DNA of 64,000 nucleotides from Catenaria anguillulae PL171 (GCA_002102555.1 MCFL01000004.1:434001-498000), one strand, 5' to 3'; counted from the first letter of the stretch, positions 50,701 to 62,245 are shown. The notes: a model not told the origin generated them from the letters alone. Translations and numbers: made by a program.

Positions 50701-53268
50701 AGTGCCGTGACTCCACGCAAGACAACGACACCGTCATCGACCGCCGCCGATCGCCGGGCATCATCAGCAGCATCAGCAACCTCAACAGGTGCAACGCAAG
50801 CAACCGCTCGGACACCGACTCGCTCGAAAAGCATATCGTCGCGGCCAACAACGCCATCCGCAACGCCCAGTCAAAGCCATGCCACCAAGCCCACGATTCC
50901 GTCTACGCCGCCAACGCAACTTGCCAAGCAGCATCAAGCACTGACCAAGGAACACAAGCAACTGTCGTCCGAGCACCTGCACCTCGTTGCCGAGCATGAT
51001 CGGCTCACGGCGCACCACGCCGACCTGGAGCGCCACATTTCCCAGCTGCAAGACCAACTTGCTGCCGCCCAGCAAGAATATGTGCGCGCCACGTCCGAGT
51101 CGTCGGCGCAACTCGCCGACTTGCGATCGCAGCTCGACCAAGCCCAAACGGCCAAGCAAGCCGTCGACCAAGAACTCGAAGCGCTCCGGGCACGCGTCAC
51201 GCAGGCCGAGGCCGAGTGCCAGTACTTGCACACGGAGCTGCAGCTCATGGAACAGCAAAAGATGACGCCCGACGAGGTGACGCAAATGCTGGCCGACATG
51301 GACTCGCTCACCATGGACTTGCACAAGGCCACCAGTCGTATACAAGAGGTGGAGGCACAGGCAAAGGATTTGGCGGATCGGCTTGGTGCTGCTGAGCAGG
51401 CGCGATCCGAGGCAGTGGCAAAGTTGCGAGCCTCGGAGCGCGCGAGGGATGCACAGTTTACGGAAATGGAAAAGCTCCAAGCGACCATTACCGATTTGCA
51501 ACAGCATGTGGGTGCTGGCGGGCAGGAGAAGCACGAGCAAGAGTACATGCGGCTGGTGCAGGATCGAAAGAAGATGGAGACGAGCTACGAGAACAAGATT
51601 GCGTCGCTCGAGTCGGCCATCAAGACGGCCAACGAGCAGGCCGAGGCGGCGCGAGCCGAGGCCGAGGCATTGCAGCGTGGTTTGGATGCCGAGCGGGAAA
51701 AGCTGATGGAAGATGTGAAGAAGGAGCGGGAGGCAGCATTGGCGCAGGTGGCCGAGGAGCGCGCTCAAGTGGCTGCCGGGCACGAGGCCAAGGTTGTTGA
51801 GCTGGAGGCACAGGTGCGGGCCAAGGAGTCGGATGCGCGGGATTGGGAGCACAAATATCTCGGAGCGTCGGTCGACTTGGCGGCAAAGGTGAAGGTGCTC
51901 GATGCGTTGCAAGTCGAGGTCAACGAGTTGCGCGAGGCAAAGGCAAAACTGGCCGTGTCGCTGGACGATTTGCGGGAAAAGTTTGCGAGCGCTGTGGACA
52001 TTTCGTCGACCATGGAGGAAGACTTGGCCAAGGCCGAGGAGCAGAGACGTCAGATTGAGGAAGCCGCGAGGCTCGAGTTGGAGCGGACCGTTGCCGAGTC
52101 GCAGGCCAAGATTGAGCATTACAAGATGGCTGTCCAGGCCGAGGCTGACTTGACTGAGCAGTTCCGCAAGCGCGCAGAAGCGGCCGAGGCCAAGGCAGAA
52201 GAGTATCGCAAGAAGGCCGAGGAGGCACCACCAGTTCCCGCACCTTCGGAACCGGACCACGCTGCGGCTGTGGCTGCTGCCACGGAAGAGGTTGGCCGGC
52301 GTCAACGCGAGGCCGACGAGTACGCTGCCCGCGCCACCCAAGTGCGTGCCGAAGTCGACCAGCTCACGGCTCAACTCAACGACACGCGCAAATCTGCCGA
52401 GCAAGAAGCGACCCGACTTGCGCAGCTCCGCGAAGAGCTCAATGCCGAAACTGCTCGCGCCAATGCGCAAAAGATGGCTGGGCTCGAGCACATGTTGCGC
52501 ATGGAGCAAATGAACCGCGAGCAAGCCGAGGCCGAGGCGCGGCTCGAGTCGGCTCGTTCGACGGCCACGGCCGAGGCAGCGCGCGTGGACGGATTGCGTG
52601 CAGCCGCACAAGAGTTGGAGGCGCGTGTTGCCGAGTACCGCCAAGTTGCTCAACAGCAATCTGAACTTGCAGAGCAGTACCGCAAGGCCATGGAAGAGAA
52701 CCGGGCGGCTTTGGAGCGCGCCGAGCTCGAGTCGAAGAACCGGCGGTCGGCCGATGAGATTGTGTTGGGTGACCTGGCCCAGCATATCAAGTCAGACATG
52801 GACCGGATCGAAGAGTATCGCCGGACGGTCGAGACGGAGGCACAACGTGCGGAATCCAGTCGCCTGGCATCTCAGGAGCAAGAGACGCGGCTGTCCCAAG
52901 TCCGCCGCGAGCTGGATGACCAGTTGGCTCGTTTGGAGCTATTGCGGCGCGAGGCGGATGAGCAAGAGCGATTGTCGGCGAATGCAACAAAGTTCCGCTT
53001 GGAAGGCAGTAGCGGTGTTGGGCCGGCGTACGTTGCCAATGGCAGCTCGAATGGAGCAGGTGGCATTCGGACCAGTCCGTCAACGCCAAGCGTGGCTGCC
53101 ATGATGCACGCGAGTCCAAGTGTGGGCCATGAGTCAATGGGCCGGGACCGGTTTGCAATTGACGACTTCCGCGGCCGGTTGGCAAGAAGTACGGCAACCA
53201 CCGCCACCACTTCGCCAAACGTTACGGCGGGAAGGCGGCCGTCGGCTCAGCCTTACTCGGGCCAATAG
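47781..53268 (+). CDS. Cyclophilin-like / CAP-Gly / coiled-coil fusion, 1,777 aa
   Basis: Three exons join in phase: 47781-48203, 48273-48459, 48545-53268. Residues about 142-320 form a cyclophilin-like domain (VVSLSMVVDGEPAGVLMLEL; GQLFLTLGHLPDFDAHYIVVG; TLIDGYAVLKRIEEL). Its active site looks degenerate: the family's FHRV Arg is Tyr in VHYVV and the catalytic His position reads Tyr. Residues about 519-595 are a CAP-Gly domain, the tubulin/EB1 C-terminus binder: GDRVSIPLG, IGTTQFKPGTPWAGVELD, YFTCPPNSGIFVPLDK. Residues 600-990 are Ser/Thr/Pro/Arg-rich and basic, as in the microtubule-binding region of CLIP-170. Residues about 995-1680 are coiled coil (KQHQALTKEHKQLSSEH onward). A CLIP/dynactin-type microtubule plus-end protein is likely; the cyclophilin part is unexpected. 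The single large exon spans from the cyclophilin into the coiled coil, so this is not two merged genes. Confidence 0.88.
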
Positions 53269-53734
53269 AGGGCATACTTGACACCCATGGACGGCCTTCC
53301 TTTTCGTTTCATGTCTTATTCTTCTTTTACTCTTGTTTTGTTTCCTTGTTCCTTCGCACGACGACCTGCCGTTTTCTGTGACAATCCTCAATACCTCTGT
53401 TTGTGAGTCTTGATGTTGATGTTGATGTTGCTAGTCGCCGGCATCCTTCTCAATCCTGCAATAGACACATGTTTACCCCTTCCGCTCTCCACATTCTCCG
53501 ATACAGTTTTGCGAGTGCGCCACGGCAGCAAGGCGACGACTGGCCGCCTGTCAATGATAGCGTGTCCGATTTCGATGTGTCCATGACGATGAAGAGCGAC
53601 GCGATCGGCGCCCTCCACCAATTGCCCAATCGCGAGAGCATCATCCATTACCATCGATCGGTATGAATATCCGCTGACGTTCACGAGCAGCTCAAGCTCT
53701 CAGCGCTTCCTGCCATTCACCTCTTCTATATACG
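53269..53734. other. Intergenic region upstream of HEM15
   Basis: T/C-rich 3' flank of the fusion gene (TCTTATTCTTCTTTTACTC near 53315), then a GATGTT microsatellite-like stretch near 53411-53430. A TATATA occurs only 7 bp before the HEM15 ATG, too close for a TATA box. No gene supported, though see the rejected 65-codon frame. Confidence 0.45.
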
Positions 53735-54958
53735 ATGTTTGCTCGCTCGCTATCCATTGCCGGCATTGCCCGCTCCGTTCGCCCAGTCGGCGCCGCCGCC
53801 GCCGCTGGCCTTACCGTCAGGCACTCACGTTACCTGGCGACAGCCACCTCTCCCGTGACGACCAGTGAGGACAAGGTCAAGGGCAAGAAGGGCACAGCCA
53901 TCCTGCTCATGAACCTCGGGGGGCCCGAATCGCTCGATGCCGTCCAGCCCTTCCTGACCAACCTCTTCTCGGACCCTGACTTGATCCCAATCCCATTCCA
54001 ATCGAAGCTCGCGCCCATCATTGCCAAGCGGCGGACACCCAAAATCCAAGACCAGTACGCAGCCATTGGCGGCGGGTCGCCCATCCGCATGTGGACCGAA
54101 AAGCAGGGCCAGGCCATGGACAAGCTGCTGGACCAGCTGTCGCCGTCATCTGCCCCGCACAAGTCGTTTATTGGGTTCCGGTACGCCAGCCCAATGACGC
54201 ACGAGGCCGTGCAAGCCATCTTGGACCAAGGCTACGATCGCGCCGTGGCATTCACCCAGTACCCGCAATACTCGTGCTCAACAACGGGCTCGTCACTCAA
54301 CGAGCTGTACCGGCAGCTGCGCGTGCTCGACCCAAACAACACGATCCAGTGGTCTGTGATTGACCGGTGGCCCACGCACAAGTTACTCGTCAAGGCATTT
54401 GCCGACCGCATTCGTGCTGCGCTCGAGACGTACCCGGAGGCGGACCGCAACAAGGTGACACTACTCTTTTCTGCACACTCGCTGCCCATGACGGTGGTCG
54501 ACCGCGGCGACCCGTATGTGCACGAGGTGGCCGCCACGGTGCATGCCGTCATGGCCGAGCTCGGCAACAAAAATGCATACCGGCTCGCATGGCAATCCAA
54601 GGTTGGCCCGCGCGCGTGGATGGGCCCGCAGACCAGCGATGTGCTCGAGTCGTGGGGAAAGAAGGGCGTGGATAATGTGTTGCTTGTGCCGATTGCATTC
54701 ACATCGGATCACATTGAGACGCTGTTTGAGCTCGACTTGGAGTACTTGGAAGAGGCAAAGGAGCGCGGTATGAAGGGTGTCAAGCGCGTCGAGAGCTTGA
54801 ATGACTCGCAAGTGTTTGTGGAGGCCATGGCAGATGTAGTCAAGGGACATTTGGAAAGGGGCGAGAGGGCCAGTGCACTGTTGCCGTTGCAGTGTCCCAT
54901 GTGCACAAAGGATAGTTGTAAGGATGCCAAACAGTTCTTTTGTGGAGAAGCAAAATGA
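53735..54958 (+). CDS. HEM15: Ferrochelatase
   Basis: Inserts ferrous iron into protoporphyrin IX, the last step of heme synthesis, on the matrix side of the mitochondrial inner membrane. Single exon, 407 aa. The first 40 residues are Arg/Ala/Ser-rich without acidic residues (MFARSLSIAGIARSVRP), a typical matrix-targeting signal. Conserved motifs: LLMNLGGPESLDAV, GGGSPIRMWTEKQG, FAFTQYPQYSCSTTG-like (VAFTQYPQYSCS), LLFSAHSLPM with the catalytic His, and IAFTSDHIETL with the catalytic Glu. The C-terminus has CPMCTKDSC (C-x2-C-x4-C), which with the Cys of QYSC gives the four ligands of the [2Fe-2S] cluster seen in animal and some fungal enzymes. S. cerevisiae Hem15 lacks that cluster. Confidence 0.97.
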   Translation: MFARSLSIAGIARSVRPVGAAAAAGLTVRHSRYLATATSPVTTSEDKVKGKKGTAILLMNLGGPESLDAVQPFLTNLFSDPDLIPIPFQSKLAPIIAKRRTPKIQDQYAAIGGGSPIRMWTEKQGQAMDKLLDQLSPSSAPHKSFIGFRYASPMTHEAVQAILDQGYDRAVAFTQYPQYSCSTTGSSLNELYRQLRVLDPNNTIQWSVIDRWPTHKLLVKAFADRIRAALETYPEADRNKVTLLFSAHSLPMTVVDRGDPYVHEVAATVHAVMAELGNKNAYRLAWQSKVGPRAWMGPQTSDVLESWGKKGVDNVLLVPIAFTSDHIETLFELDLEYLEEAKERGMKGVKRVESLNDSQVFVEAMADVVKGHLERGERASALLPLQCPMCTKDSCKDAKQFFCGEAK

Positions 54959-55316
54959 GGCTTGTGTCTGCTTTGCTCATCATCACATTAAACAATATCG
55001 TACTCATCCACCTTGTGTCTTTATTACATCTGGTTCGCTCTGGAGAACCAACCTTTTCTTTGCAGTGGCGGCGGAATCATGGCACCAAGGACACGAACGC
55101 GATGCGATTGCCCACCAACGGAGCCTCAGGCTGGGATTGGAGACAAAACATTCAAAAGGAGACTGTGGTGCCCGTACGCCGCCACAATGACATCCTCTCT
55201 AGATCTCTTGCGTATACGTATGTCAAGAACGTACATGTCAATTCGGCTCACATGAATGCCTCTCTAACCTGACATCGCCAAGCAATAACCCAACTCAAAT
55301 AAAAAAAACCGCAACA
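54959..55316. other. Intergenic region
   Basis: 358 bp between HEM15 and the epoxide hydrolase, both plus strand. An AATAAA-like ATTAAACAA occurs near 54984 and an A run (AAAAAAAA) just before the hydrolase ATG. No gene. Confidence 0.45.
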
Positions 55317-56199
55317 ATGGCCGATCCTGTCTCCGCCGCCGCCAACCCCAACGCCGGCGGCGACCACCCGATCCTGCCCTTCACCTTCCGCCCGACACAG
55401 GACCAAATCGCCGACCTGCGCGCCCGCCTCGCTGCGACCCGCTGGCCCGACCAGCTGCAGGGCATGTCGCACCCGTGGGCGTACGGGACCGACCGGACCA
55501 CCTTGCAAGCGCTGTGCAATTATTGGGCAAATGGTTACGACTTTGACCGCCATTTCGACGCCATCATGACTGCGTACCCACACTTTACCACCACGGTTGT
55601 CGGCGTTCCGTTGCACTTTATCCACGTGCGGTCGCCGCGGGCAGACGCAAAGCCCATGCTCCTGATCCACGGATGGCCCGGGTCGTTTATGGAGTTTCTG
55701 GACGTGATTCCGCTGCTGTCCAACCCCAAAGACGCTACCAAGCCGGCGTTTCACTTGGTGATTCCGTCCTTGCCCGGATACGTGTTTTCGCCGGCACCAA
55801 CGAAAGTCGGGTTTGGCACGGCCGACATGGGCCGCGTGTTCAATCATCTCATGCTCAAGTTGGGCTACATTCGCTACTTGGCGCAGGGCGGCGATTGGGG
55901 CTCGTTTATTTGCCGCGAACTCGCCATCAACCATCCGCATAACTGTGTTGGCATTCATGTCAACATGGTCGCTGTTGCGCCGCCAGTGACGAGTGTTGGA
56001 TGGTTGCCGTCATTGGCGGCAGTCTGGGCGGGCAAGGGCGAGTGGGTCTTGAGCAAGGAGGAGAATGAGTGGTACGTATGCCGATTCGTTCCGTCCAATC
56101 CAATGGGCAGGCTGACTGACTCTCTTTTATTGCATGATTGCAGGGTCAAGCAGACGTTCGAGTTTCTCAACAAACATACTGGTACTTTTCGCTTTTGCT

Positions 56200-56235
<36 letters not shown>

Positions 56236-56926
56236 ATTTGTGCTCCCGCTCCCTCATCTGACCCGCCGTACATATGCTGCAGCCTACCAACATATCCAAG
56301 CCGAGTCCCCTCAAACCCTCGCCTACGCCCTCAACGACTCACCCGCAGGCCTCGCGTCGTGGCTCCTCGAAAAGTTTTACCTGTGGTCGCACCATCAAGG
56401 CGACATTACGCTTGCCATTCCACTCGACAAGATCCTGACCAACATTTCGCTATATTGGTTCACCGCATGTATTGCGAGCTCGATCCGGTTGTACAAGGAG
56501 CACTTGGTGATCAAGTGGGACGGCGGCATTGGCGAAAGCCAGCTCATGAAGGCCAAGGTGCCACCCAGCGTGGTGGTTGGTGTGGCAAACTTCCCCAAGG
56601 AGATTTTGAAGATGCCAAAGGCGTGGGTGAGGCATTACGTACGCCAACTTCTTTCTTTTTCAAAAGCAGCACCCAGGACCACGACTGACAAGTGATACCC
56701 ACTGGGCGCTTACAGATGAATGTGCAACATTGGTCCGTCTTGACAAGGGTATTTATTTCTTATGCCCGTGTCTTGCATCCACAGCTGCAGACTCTATTTG
56801 CTCATTGTTTGCTGCGTTGTCTAGGGAGGCCATTTCGCAGCTCTCGAGGAGCCCGAGCTGCTTGCTGAGGACGTTCAAACTTGTGTCAAGGGGTGGATTG
56901 AGCGCAAGCTCATCAACTTGGACTGA
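55317..56926 (+). CDS. Epoxide hydrolase, EHN plus alpha/beta-hydrolase type
   Basis: Opens epoxides with water to diols, by an Asp nucleophile. Five exons join in phase: 55317-56071, 56144-56181, 56283-56638, 56716-56748, 56825-56926, giving 427 aa. Residues about 19-110 are the epoxide hydrolase N-terminal domain (LPFTFRPTQDQIADLRARL). The hydrolase core has HGWPGS (oxyanion loop), GGDWGSFICRE (nucleophile Asp) and, in the last exon, RGGHFAALEEPE (catalytic His), rebuilt by splicing across intron 4. Length and order match juvenile-hormone/microsomal-type enzymes widespread in fungi. The 33-nt exon 4 is very short. No signal peptide. Intron 2 carries 32 consecutive T. The physiological substrate is unknown; detoxification is the usual inference. 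Confidence 0.93.
56201..56232 (+). repeat. T32 homopolymer in an epoxide hydrolase intron
   Basis: Thirty-two T in a row lie between the donor (56182) and acceptor (56282) of intron 2. It may act as an extended polypyrimidine tract, but its length makes it prone to slippage and to sequencing error. Confidence 0.9.
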
Positions 56927-57153
56927 TTTCCGGGACAGTTGCGTTGGCGCTTGTGCTGCCAGGCAGCCGGGGTTTTGTGTTGAGCCGCCAGTATGCCATT
57001 TTGTAAATTGTTTGCACCTACTGCGTACAATATGTTCCCGGCTTTGCTGTGGTTTTTTTGCAGCCAGAACCATCAACATTCTCCTTGGCAACATTTTCAT
57101 GTCCATTCATTCGCTCAGCGGGAAAGGAAACGACATATCAAGTAGCCAATGCA

Positions 57154-60083
57154 ATGCAACTGCCAGACACGCTCTTCACCAAGTATCGGCAGTACAAGAA
57201 GAATACCGACCGATTCGTCAATTGGCTCAGTCAAACTGCGAGACGGTCCGGCTACCTCGCCGACCCCGAGGACCAGAGCAAACTGCCGAATCGACCCTCG
57301 TCCGCACCTGTATCCACCAGCGACATTGTGACTTTTGCCAAGGTCATCGTCAATGCCAGTGTCGACCATCCTCACCCGATCCGGGTGCCGCCACATGTCC
57401 TCAAATGGGCCACCAGCGCAATCGATGCTCGGAGAGCTTGTGCCGACTGGTTCTTGACATTTGCCTCTGCGCACGGCTCAGAAGCCCGCAAGTCCGCCAA
57501 CGTGTCTGCCCAAAACCTCGCTCATGTCCACTTTATCCGCGTTCTCGAAACCGCCGTCTCCATTCTCACACCCTTGGCGCACCGCCGGCGTGACCCGCCA
57601 GCAAGCAGCGGTGACCCAGGCCTTGCCAACCGATTCGCTTCACTCGATGCCGACGAAACTAACGATGCGGCAGCGTCCGACCATGCTGACGGCAGCTCCG
57701 AAAGCGACGACGACTCAACCACCTCAGCCTCCAGTTCTGAGCTGCAACCACCAACGAGTTGCGACTCATCTGATGACCCAGACCTCGCTGGGGCGATAAC
57801 CATCGAAGACACGGAACTGTCGGAAATGTTTCTCGCAGTGTTCTTTTTCTTTTCCGACCTTCAGCAGCTCCGTTCGTTCGTCATGGACTCGTGGGAGCAG
57901 TATCGCGATGGCAAGCTCGACCTCGTGACGGCCAGTCTCACAACCACTTTTGCCGTTGACCTCGTCCGCACGGCCCAAGTCGACTGTTTTGCCTCGTTCG
58001 ACATCCCATTCAAGGACTATGATTCCATCACCCGGTTTGTATTTGGCGAGTTATGCCTCGCCCGCGGCAAGTATCCCGAGTTTTCCGTGGCGTTTTGCAA
58101 TGACGAGGACGAGTCCATGTGGCCCACGGCCGATTTCATGTTCATGTCGGCGGCAGGGCTTGCAAAAGAAGTTGGGCACATCATTCGCTCATTCCCAATC
58201 GATCGGGAAATCATTTCCGTGGACCCAGAGCAGTATGGAGTGTACGATCCGCTAGTCGATCGCACCAAGTTGTCTGGCAAGGACAAAGTTCAAGAGAACC
58301 GCGTGATTTTGCTTTCGTTGCTGGGGTACATCCATAACTATCGATACATTCGCAAGTACGCCACAGAACACTTGCTTGCTCCTTGTTGGACATTAGGATC
58401 GAGCTTGCTGTCATTTACCAAAACTGACTTTGCACTCATGCTTGAATCCCCAGCCAAGACCTTGTGATCCACGACACATTCATTCAAGAACTCGTCGACA
58501 CATCCCGCGGCCGCCGCCCAACTGATCCGCCATTGAGGCCGTTTACCGCCGCCACCGCATTTGCCGTTCAAGTCTTCTTTGACACGCACTCGATTCTTCG
58601 CTCGGGTGTTGACGGCGGGTTCACTGATCTGTACAATGCGAGCAAGCTCATGCTCGATACACATTTCGAACTTTTAGCCAACCGCCCGCCGGGATTCACC
58701 TGGCCAAGCTACTCATTCAACTTTGGTCAATTTGCCCGACTGGGCGGCACGACCTTTGCATGGACGCAAACCGACCATCTCGAGCATGGCTATCCAAAAT
58801 CCCCAAACCCACCGCGCGCTCGACTGCTTCGTAACCACCCATGGCTGTGTGGTCTCCTGCTGTACCGAACGCTCATGCTCTCTCACGAATTCAGTGTGGC
58901 CATTGGTGTTGATTTCGCAACCGTGTCCGGTGCCGTTCATTTGTACGAGTTTGGCAAGCGCAAAGGTTTGATTCCCGGCGCAGACGGGCAGAGCAAGGGC
59001 GAAGGTCCATGGGCCGACTTGGACTTTGTCGTTGCAATGCATGGGCGTTCTGCCTTCTTTGGTAAAGACGCGCCCACAATGTCGAATTATGAAGCAGTAG
59101 AGGCGTTTTTGTCAACCCGCAAGCCCACCCCCACCGAGCCTACCGTTTCCGCTGCCGTTGCCGATCCCTTGCATATCCTCCCCAGCATTCAACCCTATGT
59201 CTCCATGGCCCAAAGAAACCAGGGTCCTGAAACGCCATACATCGACTTCGTTTCCCAAACCCTTCCCATCACGCGGCTGTTTCGAAATTGGTTGACTGAG
59301 CTCGGCGATGGGTACAATATGGTCAAGCACGCAGACCAACTCGTCCAGCTCGCCTCACAGCTCGATCTCGATGGGCACACCACAGGAGCAGCTTGCTTAT
59401 CCGCGGTGCATTCGTCGCCGACCAGTTTCTTTCAGCCTTGCCGTCCAAATTCAATTTCGACGGGAATGCGTGCGGCCATTCGCAAGTCCAAAGCACAAGA
59501 GCACCAGACTGCACTGAAGCTTCTACGACTGCTCCGTTCCGGACTCGCTCATGAACATAACCAACTCCGCTTCAACTATCTCGGCCTCCTAGTCCGGTGC
59601 ACCCGCCTGCTTCGCACGCTCACCAATCTTGTTGAACCGTACCTGTACACGCTCACCTCGTCCACGAGCATCTTTTCCAACCAAAAGGAGCGATTGCTGT
59701 GGTTGTTTCCCGACCTGGTCAAGGCCGTCGGTCCCGGATCGCACCTTGAGCGTCAATACCGCGGCGCACTGCTCGCGCTCGTGTTTGCCGAGGTGAACAA
59801 GATGGTTGCGGCCGAGGGCAATGTCGAAACCGAGACGCTGCGCAAGTACCGGCGATACATGGATATCCGCGGCCAACTTCCGGCCAAGCCATTTGTCGAG
59901 CCGACACGGTTGTGGGGAAAGTCGTCGGGCTCAATATTGTCAATCTATGCGAGGATTGAGCTGGAAAAGGATACTGTCCAGGAGTATAAGCCCGATCCGG
60001 TTCATCGGACCTTGTTGCAGCGCATGAGCGATAGGAAGAAGGCTGCACTGCAGGTCCAGTGTGACGCGGACTCGGAAACATAG
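57154..60083 (+). CDS. DUF6604-like fungal protein (one frame break)
   Basis: The start MQLPDTLFTKYRQYKKNTDRF matches the N-terminal pattern of fungal DUF6604 proteins ('Y-x2-YK-x2-T-x-F-x2-WL'), with FVNWLSQTARRSGYL next. Function of that family is unknown. The protein continues to 60083, about 975 aa, if one base is added near 58452 (GAATCCCCAGCC read as CCCCC), joining LMLESP to SQDLVIHDTF. Without this, two frames overlap by four bases. An acidic Ser-rich linker (SSESDDDSTTSASSSE) lies at about residue 180-215. Most of the rest is predicted helical. It is unspliced in my model. Start codon 57154 is supported by the family match; an upstream exon cannot be excluded. Confidence 0.7.
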
Positions 60084-60610
60084 GTGGTGCATCCTTTGTC
60101 AAGGGGCCGTTTTTGGAACAGCTTCTCATCAAGGTGGCCTGAATCTGGTGGAGGTGAGACGGCGCTTGTAATGCTTAGTAGCATGGGTTGGACACTTCGT
60201 GCTCTCTGCTGGGCGTTCCACCGCTACTGCCGTCAAAGTCGGGTCGATTGGAGACCCCCGTCACAGCGGCAGGGGAGCCGGGGACCAGACCATTCTCTTG
60301 TGCGCGGAAAACTATTGCTTGTGAGGTTATTGACCAAGTATGTCACGTTTAACTCCTCGTTCCATTCATTCCATCCCTTTCGGAACAGCGTCGCAATGGC
60401 TCGATTTGACTGCCGCCAACATACATTAACTCCAGCATGGGGCAGTAAAGGTGGCAGGGATTGAGAATGGAAAAGCCTTCAAACTTCCAGAGATGCCTTC
60501 TGGAAGATCCTCACCTCAGGCATAAAAGGCGCCTCGAATCCGGCAGTCGTGCAAGCTCCTGTCCTTCCTGTCCTATGTATGTACTGTCTACTGTCAATTG
60601 AAAACAACCC
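60084..60610. other. Intergenic region
   Basis: 527 bp with no supported gene. TATA-like GCATAAAAGG lies near 60521, about 85 bp upstream of the next ATG. Confidence 0.4.
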
Positions 60611-61951
60611 ATGTCAACAATGCATCCATTCGATATTCTTCCCGTTGAACTGCTCACCGATGTTCTCGCTCTCGCGCAGCCGCGCCACGACCTTGCTGCG
60701 ACTAGTCGCTTGACCGCCACGCTTGCTCGCGCCAACCAACGCGACAGGCAGCTTTGGTTTCACTATGCCGTGTTCGACTCAACGCTTCCAGCAGATGCGG
60801 ACAATCCCGAGTCAAGATGGCTCATCCCGCCATTTACTCGTCTTCCTCGTCTGGCAAGGTTTCTCAAATCGCGGCTTCGTTCGGCATCCAATGACTTGGC
60901 CCAACCTGTCGAAAGAGTCGTCATTTCCGAAGAGCTCTTTTCCTATCTGTATGGCAACCCGGGTCCGTTTGTCCGCCAGTTCGCACGCATTGCCTCGGCA
61001 CTCGAGCCACCGTGGGATCCTGCGCAGTTTCAGGCAATGTTACAAACTCAACTTGGCTCGTACGCCGATTCCGCGCCTGCTCCGACCCAAACACACTGTG
61101 CTCTGCACACCTGGAGCGTGTTTCCAGACGCTTTCCAATTGCTCCTGTACTGCCTCGGCTCCAACCGACTCTGCCTCTTTTCCAGCTCGCTCAAACACCT
61201 CCTGAACCTCATGCCCATGCTTGCTTCGCACGAGTCTTCAACACTTCCCGCCATGGTTTGGCTCCAGCTCGCGTTGGACAACCGTCCGTCGGTCCGCCAA
61301 GTGCTCAAGTCGTTTGCATTCAGCGCCACGGCGGCGGGCACCGCTACCGAAGCGGACACCAATGCAGCGACGGCCAACCCGACGACATCGCTGTCGTTTC
61401 CTCATTTCGTCATGCTTCAAGCGCTCACGGAATGGAACCCGTCGGCGCTCGAAATCGTCGAATCGCAACTTGGTGTCAATGTTCCCGATTTCGTCACCTG
61501 GCTTTCAAAGCAAGGCAGCTTGATGCAGCGCGTTTCTGACTCGATTCGCGACATTTCATCTGCCACCGCAGGTGGATCGCGGCACGACGTTCAATCCACC
61601 TTTGCATGGATGCATGCCCGTGGAGTACCACGGGGTGCCTTTTCATGCCACTTGTGTGCAACCGCAACCCAGTGGGACGTGTTCCGCGTATTGCTTCTTG
61701 ATCACGACATTGAATATGCCCGCAGCTTGCCTGCTGGCGTACAGCGGCGAGCGCTTGGATCGCATTTTGGCCGGTGGTGCTCGCAGCGTGGCCAGGTAGA
61801 CCCAGGCCTGGCGCATTTAGCGTTGGATGAGGATTTGTTGAGCGAGATAGTTGCGAGAAAGGTGGCACAAGTTTGTATCAAGGAGGGAAACAGCGAGGTC
61901 ATGGAGCAGATCTTGGTCAAGTTTCCTGGGTGTTCAGTTTGTCGCAATTAG
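60611..61951 (+). CDS. F-box-like protein, 446 aa
   Basis: A single exon starting MSTMHPFDILPVELLTDVLA at 60611. Residues about 7-48 (ILPVELLTDVLALAQPRHDL...RQLW) fit an F-box, so it may be a substrate-recruiting subunit of an SCF ubiquitin ligase. The remaining 400 residues contain weak helical repeats (FAWMHARGVPRGAFSCHLCATATQWDVF; EQILVKFPGCS), which look like degenerate ankyrin units. The layout parallels the gene at 20743-21714, so both may belong to one expanded family. No transmembrane segments or signal peptide. Substrate unknown. Confidence 0.6.
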   Translation: MSTMHPFDILPVELLTDVLALAQPRHDLAATSRLTATLARANQRDRQLWFHYAVFDSTLPADADNPESRWLIPPFTRLPRLARFLKSRLRSASNDLAQPVERVVISEELFSYLYGNPGPFVRQFARIASALEPPWDPAQFQAMLQTQLGSYADSAPAPTQTHCALHTWSVFPDAFQLLLYCLGSNRLCLFSSSLKHLLNLMPMLASHESSTLPAMVWLQLALDNRPSVRQVLKSFAFSATAAGTATEADTNAATANPTTSLSFPHFVMLQALTEWNPSALEIVESQLGVNVPDFVTWLSKQGSLMQRVSDSIRDISSATAGGSRHDVQSTFAWMHARGVPRGAFSCHLCATATQWDVFRVLLLDHDIEYARSLPAGVQRRALGSHFGRWCSQRGQVDPGLAHLALDEDLLSEIVARKVAQVCIKEGNSEVMEQILVKFPGCSVCRN

Positions 61952-62125
61952 TCGTGCATGTTGTTTTCCGACCTGTTGTTTGTGCTATGTGGATTGATTC
62001 TTTTCATGTGACACACCTTGCGAACAACTGAGCTAGCCGTTTGCGAAACGACGTGCGATCCAACGTCCTCGAAATGACGTGCGATCTAATGCCCCTTGTT
62101 GTTGATCAAAAGCTCCTGTTTATGG
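61952..62125. other. 3' flank between F-box-like gene and inverted-repeat element
   Basis: Short spacer with an imperfect repeat, ACGACGTGCGATC and GACGTGCGATCTAATG, near 62050 and 62077. No gene. Confidence 0.35.
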
Positions 62126-62131
62126 TAGGTA

Positions 62132-62245
62132 TGGCGTCATTTTTGGGACAAAAGCGATTCAACGATTCTGATGCAACATGAACTTCGATTCAGCAACATC
62201 GATTAGCGATTCAACAACATCGATTAACGATTCAGCAACATATTT
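62132..62245 (+). repeat. Left terminal and subterminal repeats of the element
   Basis: The TIR is followed by repeating CGATTCAACGATT, CAGCAACATCGATTAG, CAACAACATCGATTAACG and CAGCAACAT words. These could be transposase-binding sites (inference). Confidence 0.75.

Noticed and set aside
50782-52785. 667-codon minus-strand ORF
   Set aside because: Antisense shadow of the coiled-coil region of the CAP-Gly protein; low complexity, no domain.
53469-53666. 65-codon ORF (MFTPSALHILRYSF...) before HEM15
   Set aside because: Protein-like in part, but a longer frame overlaps on the other strand and there is no other support. Could be an upstream ORF.
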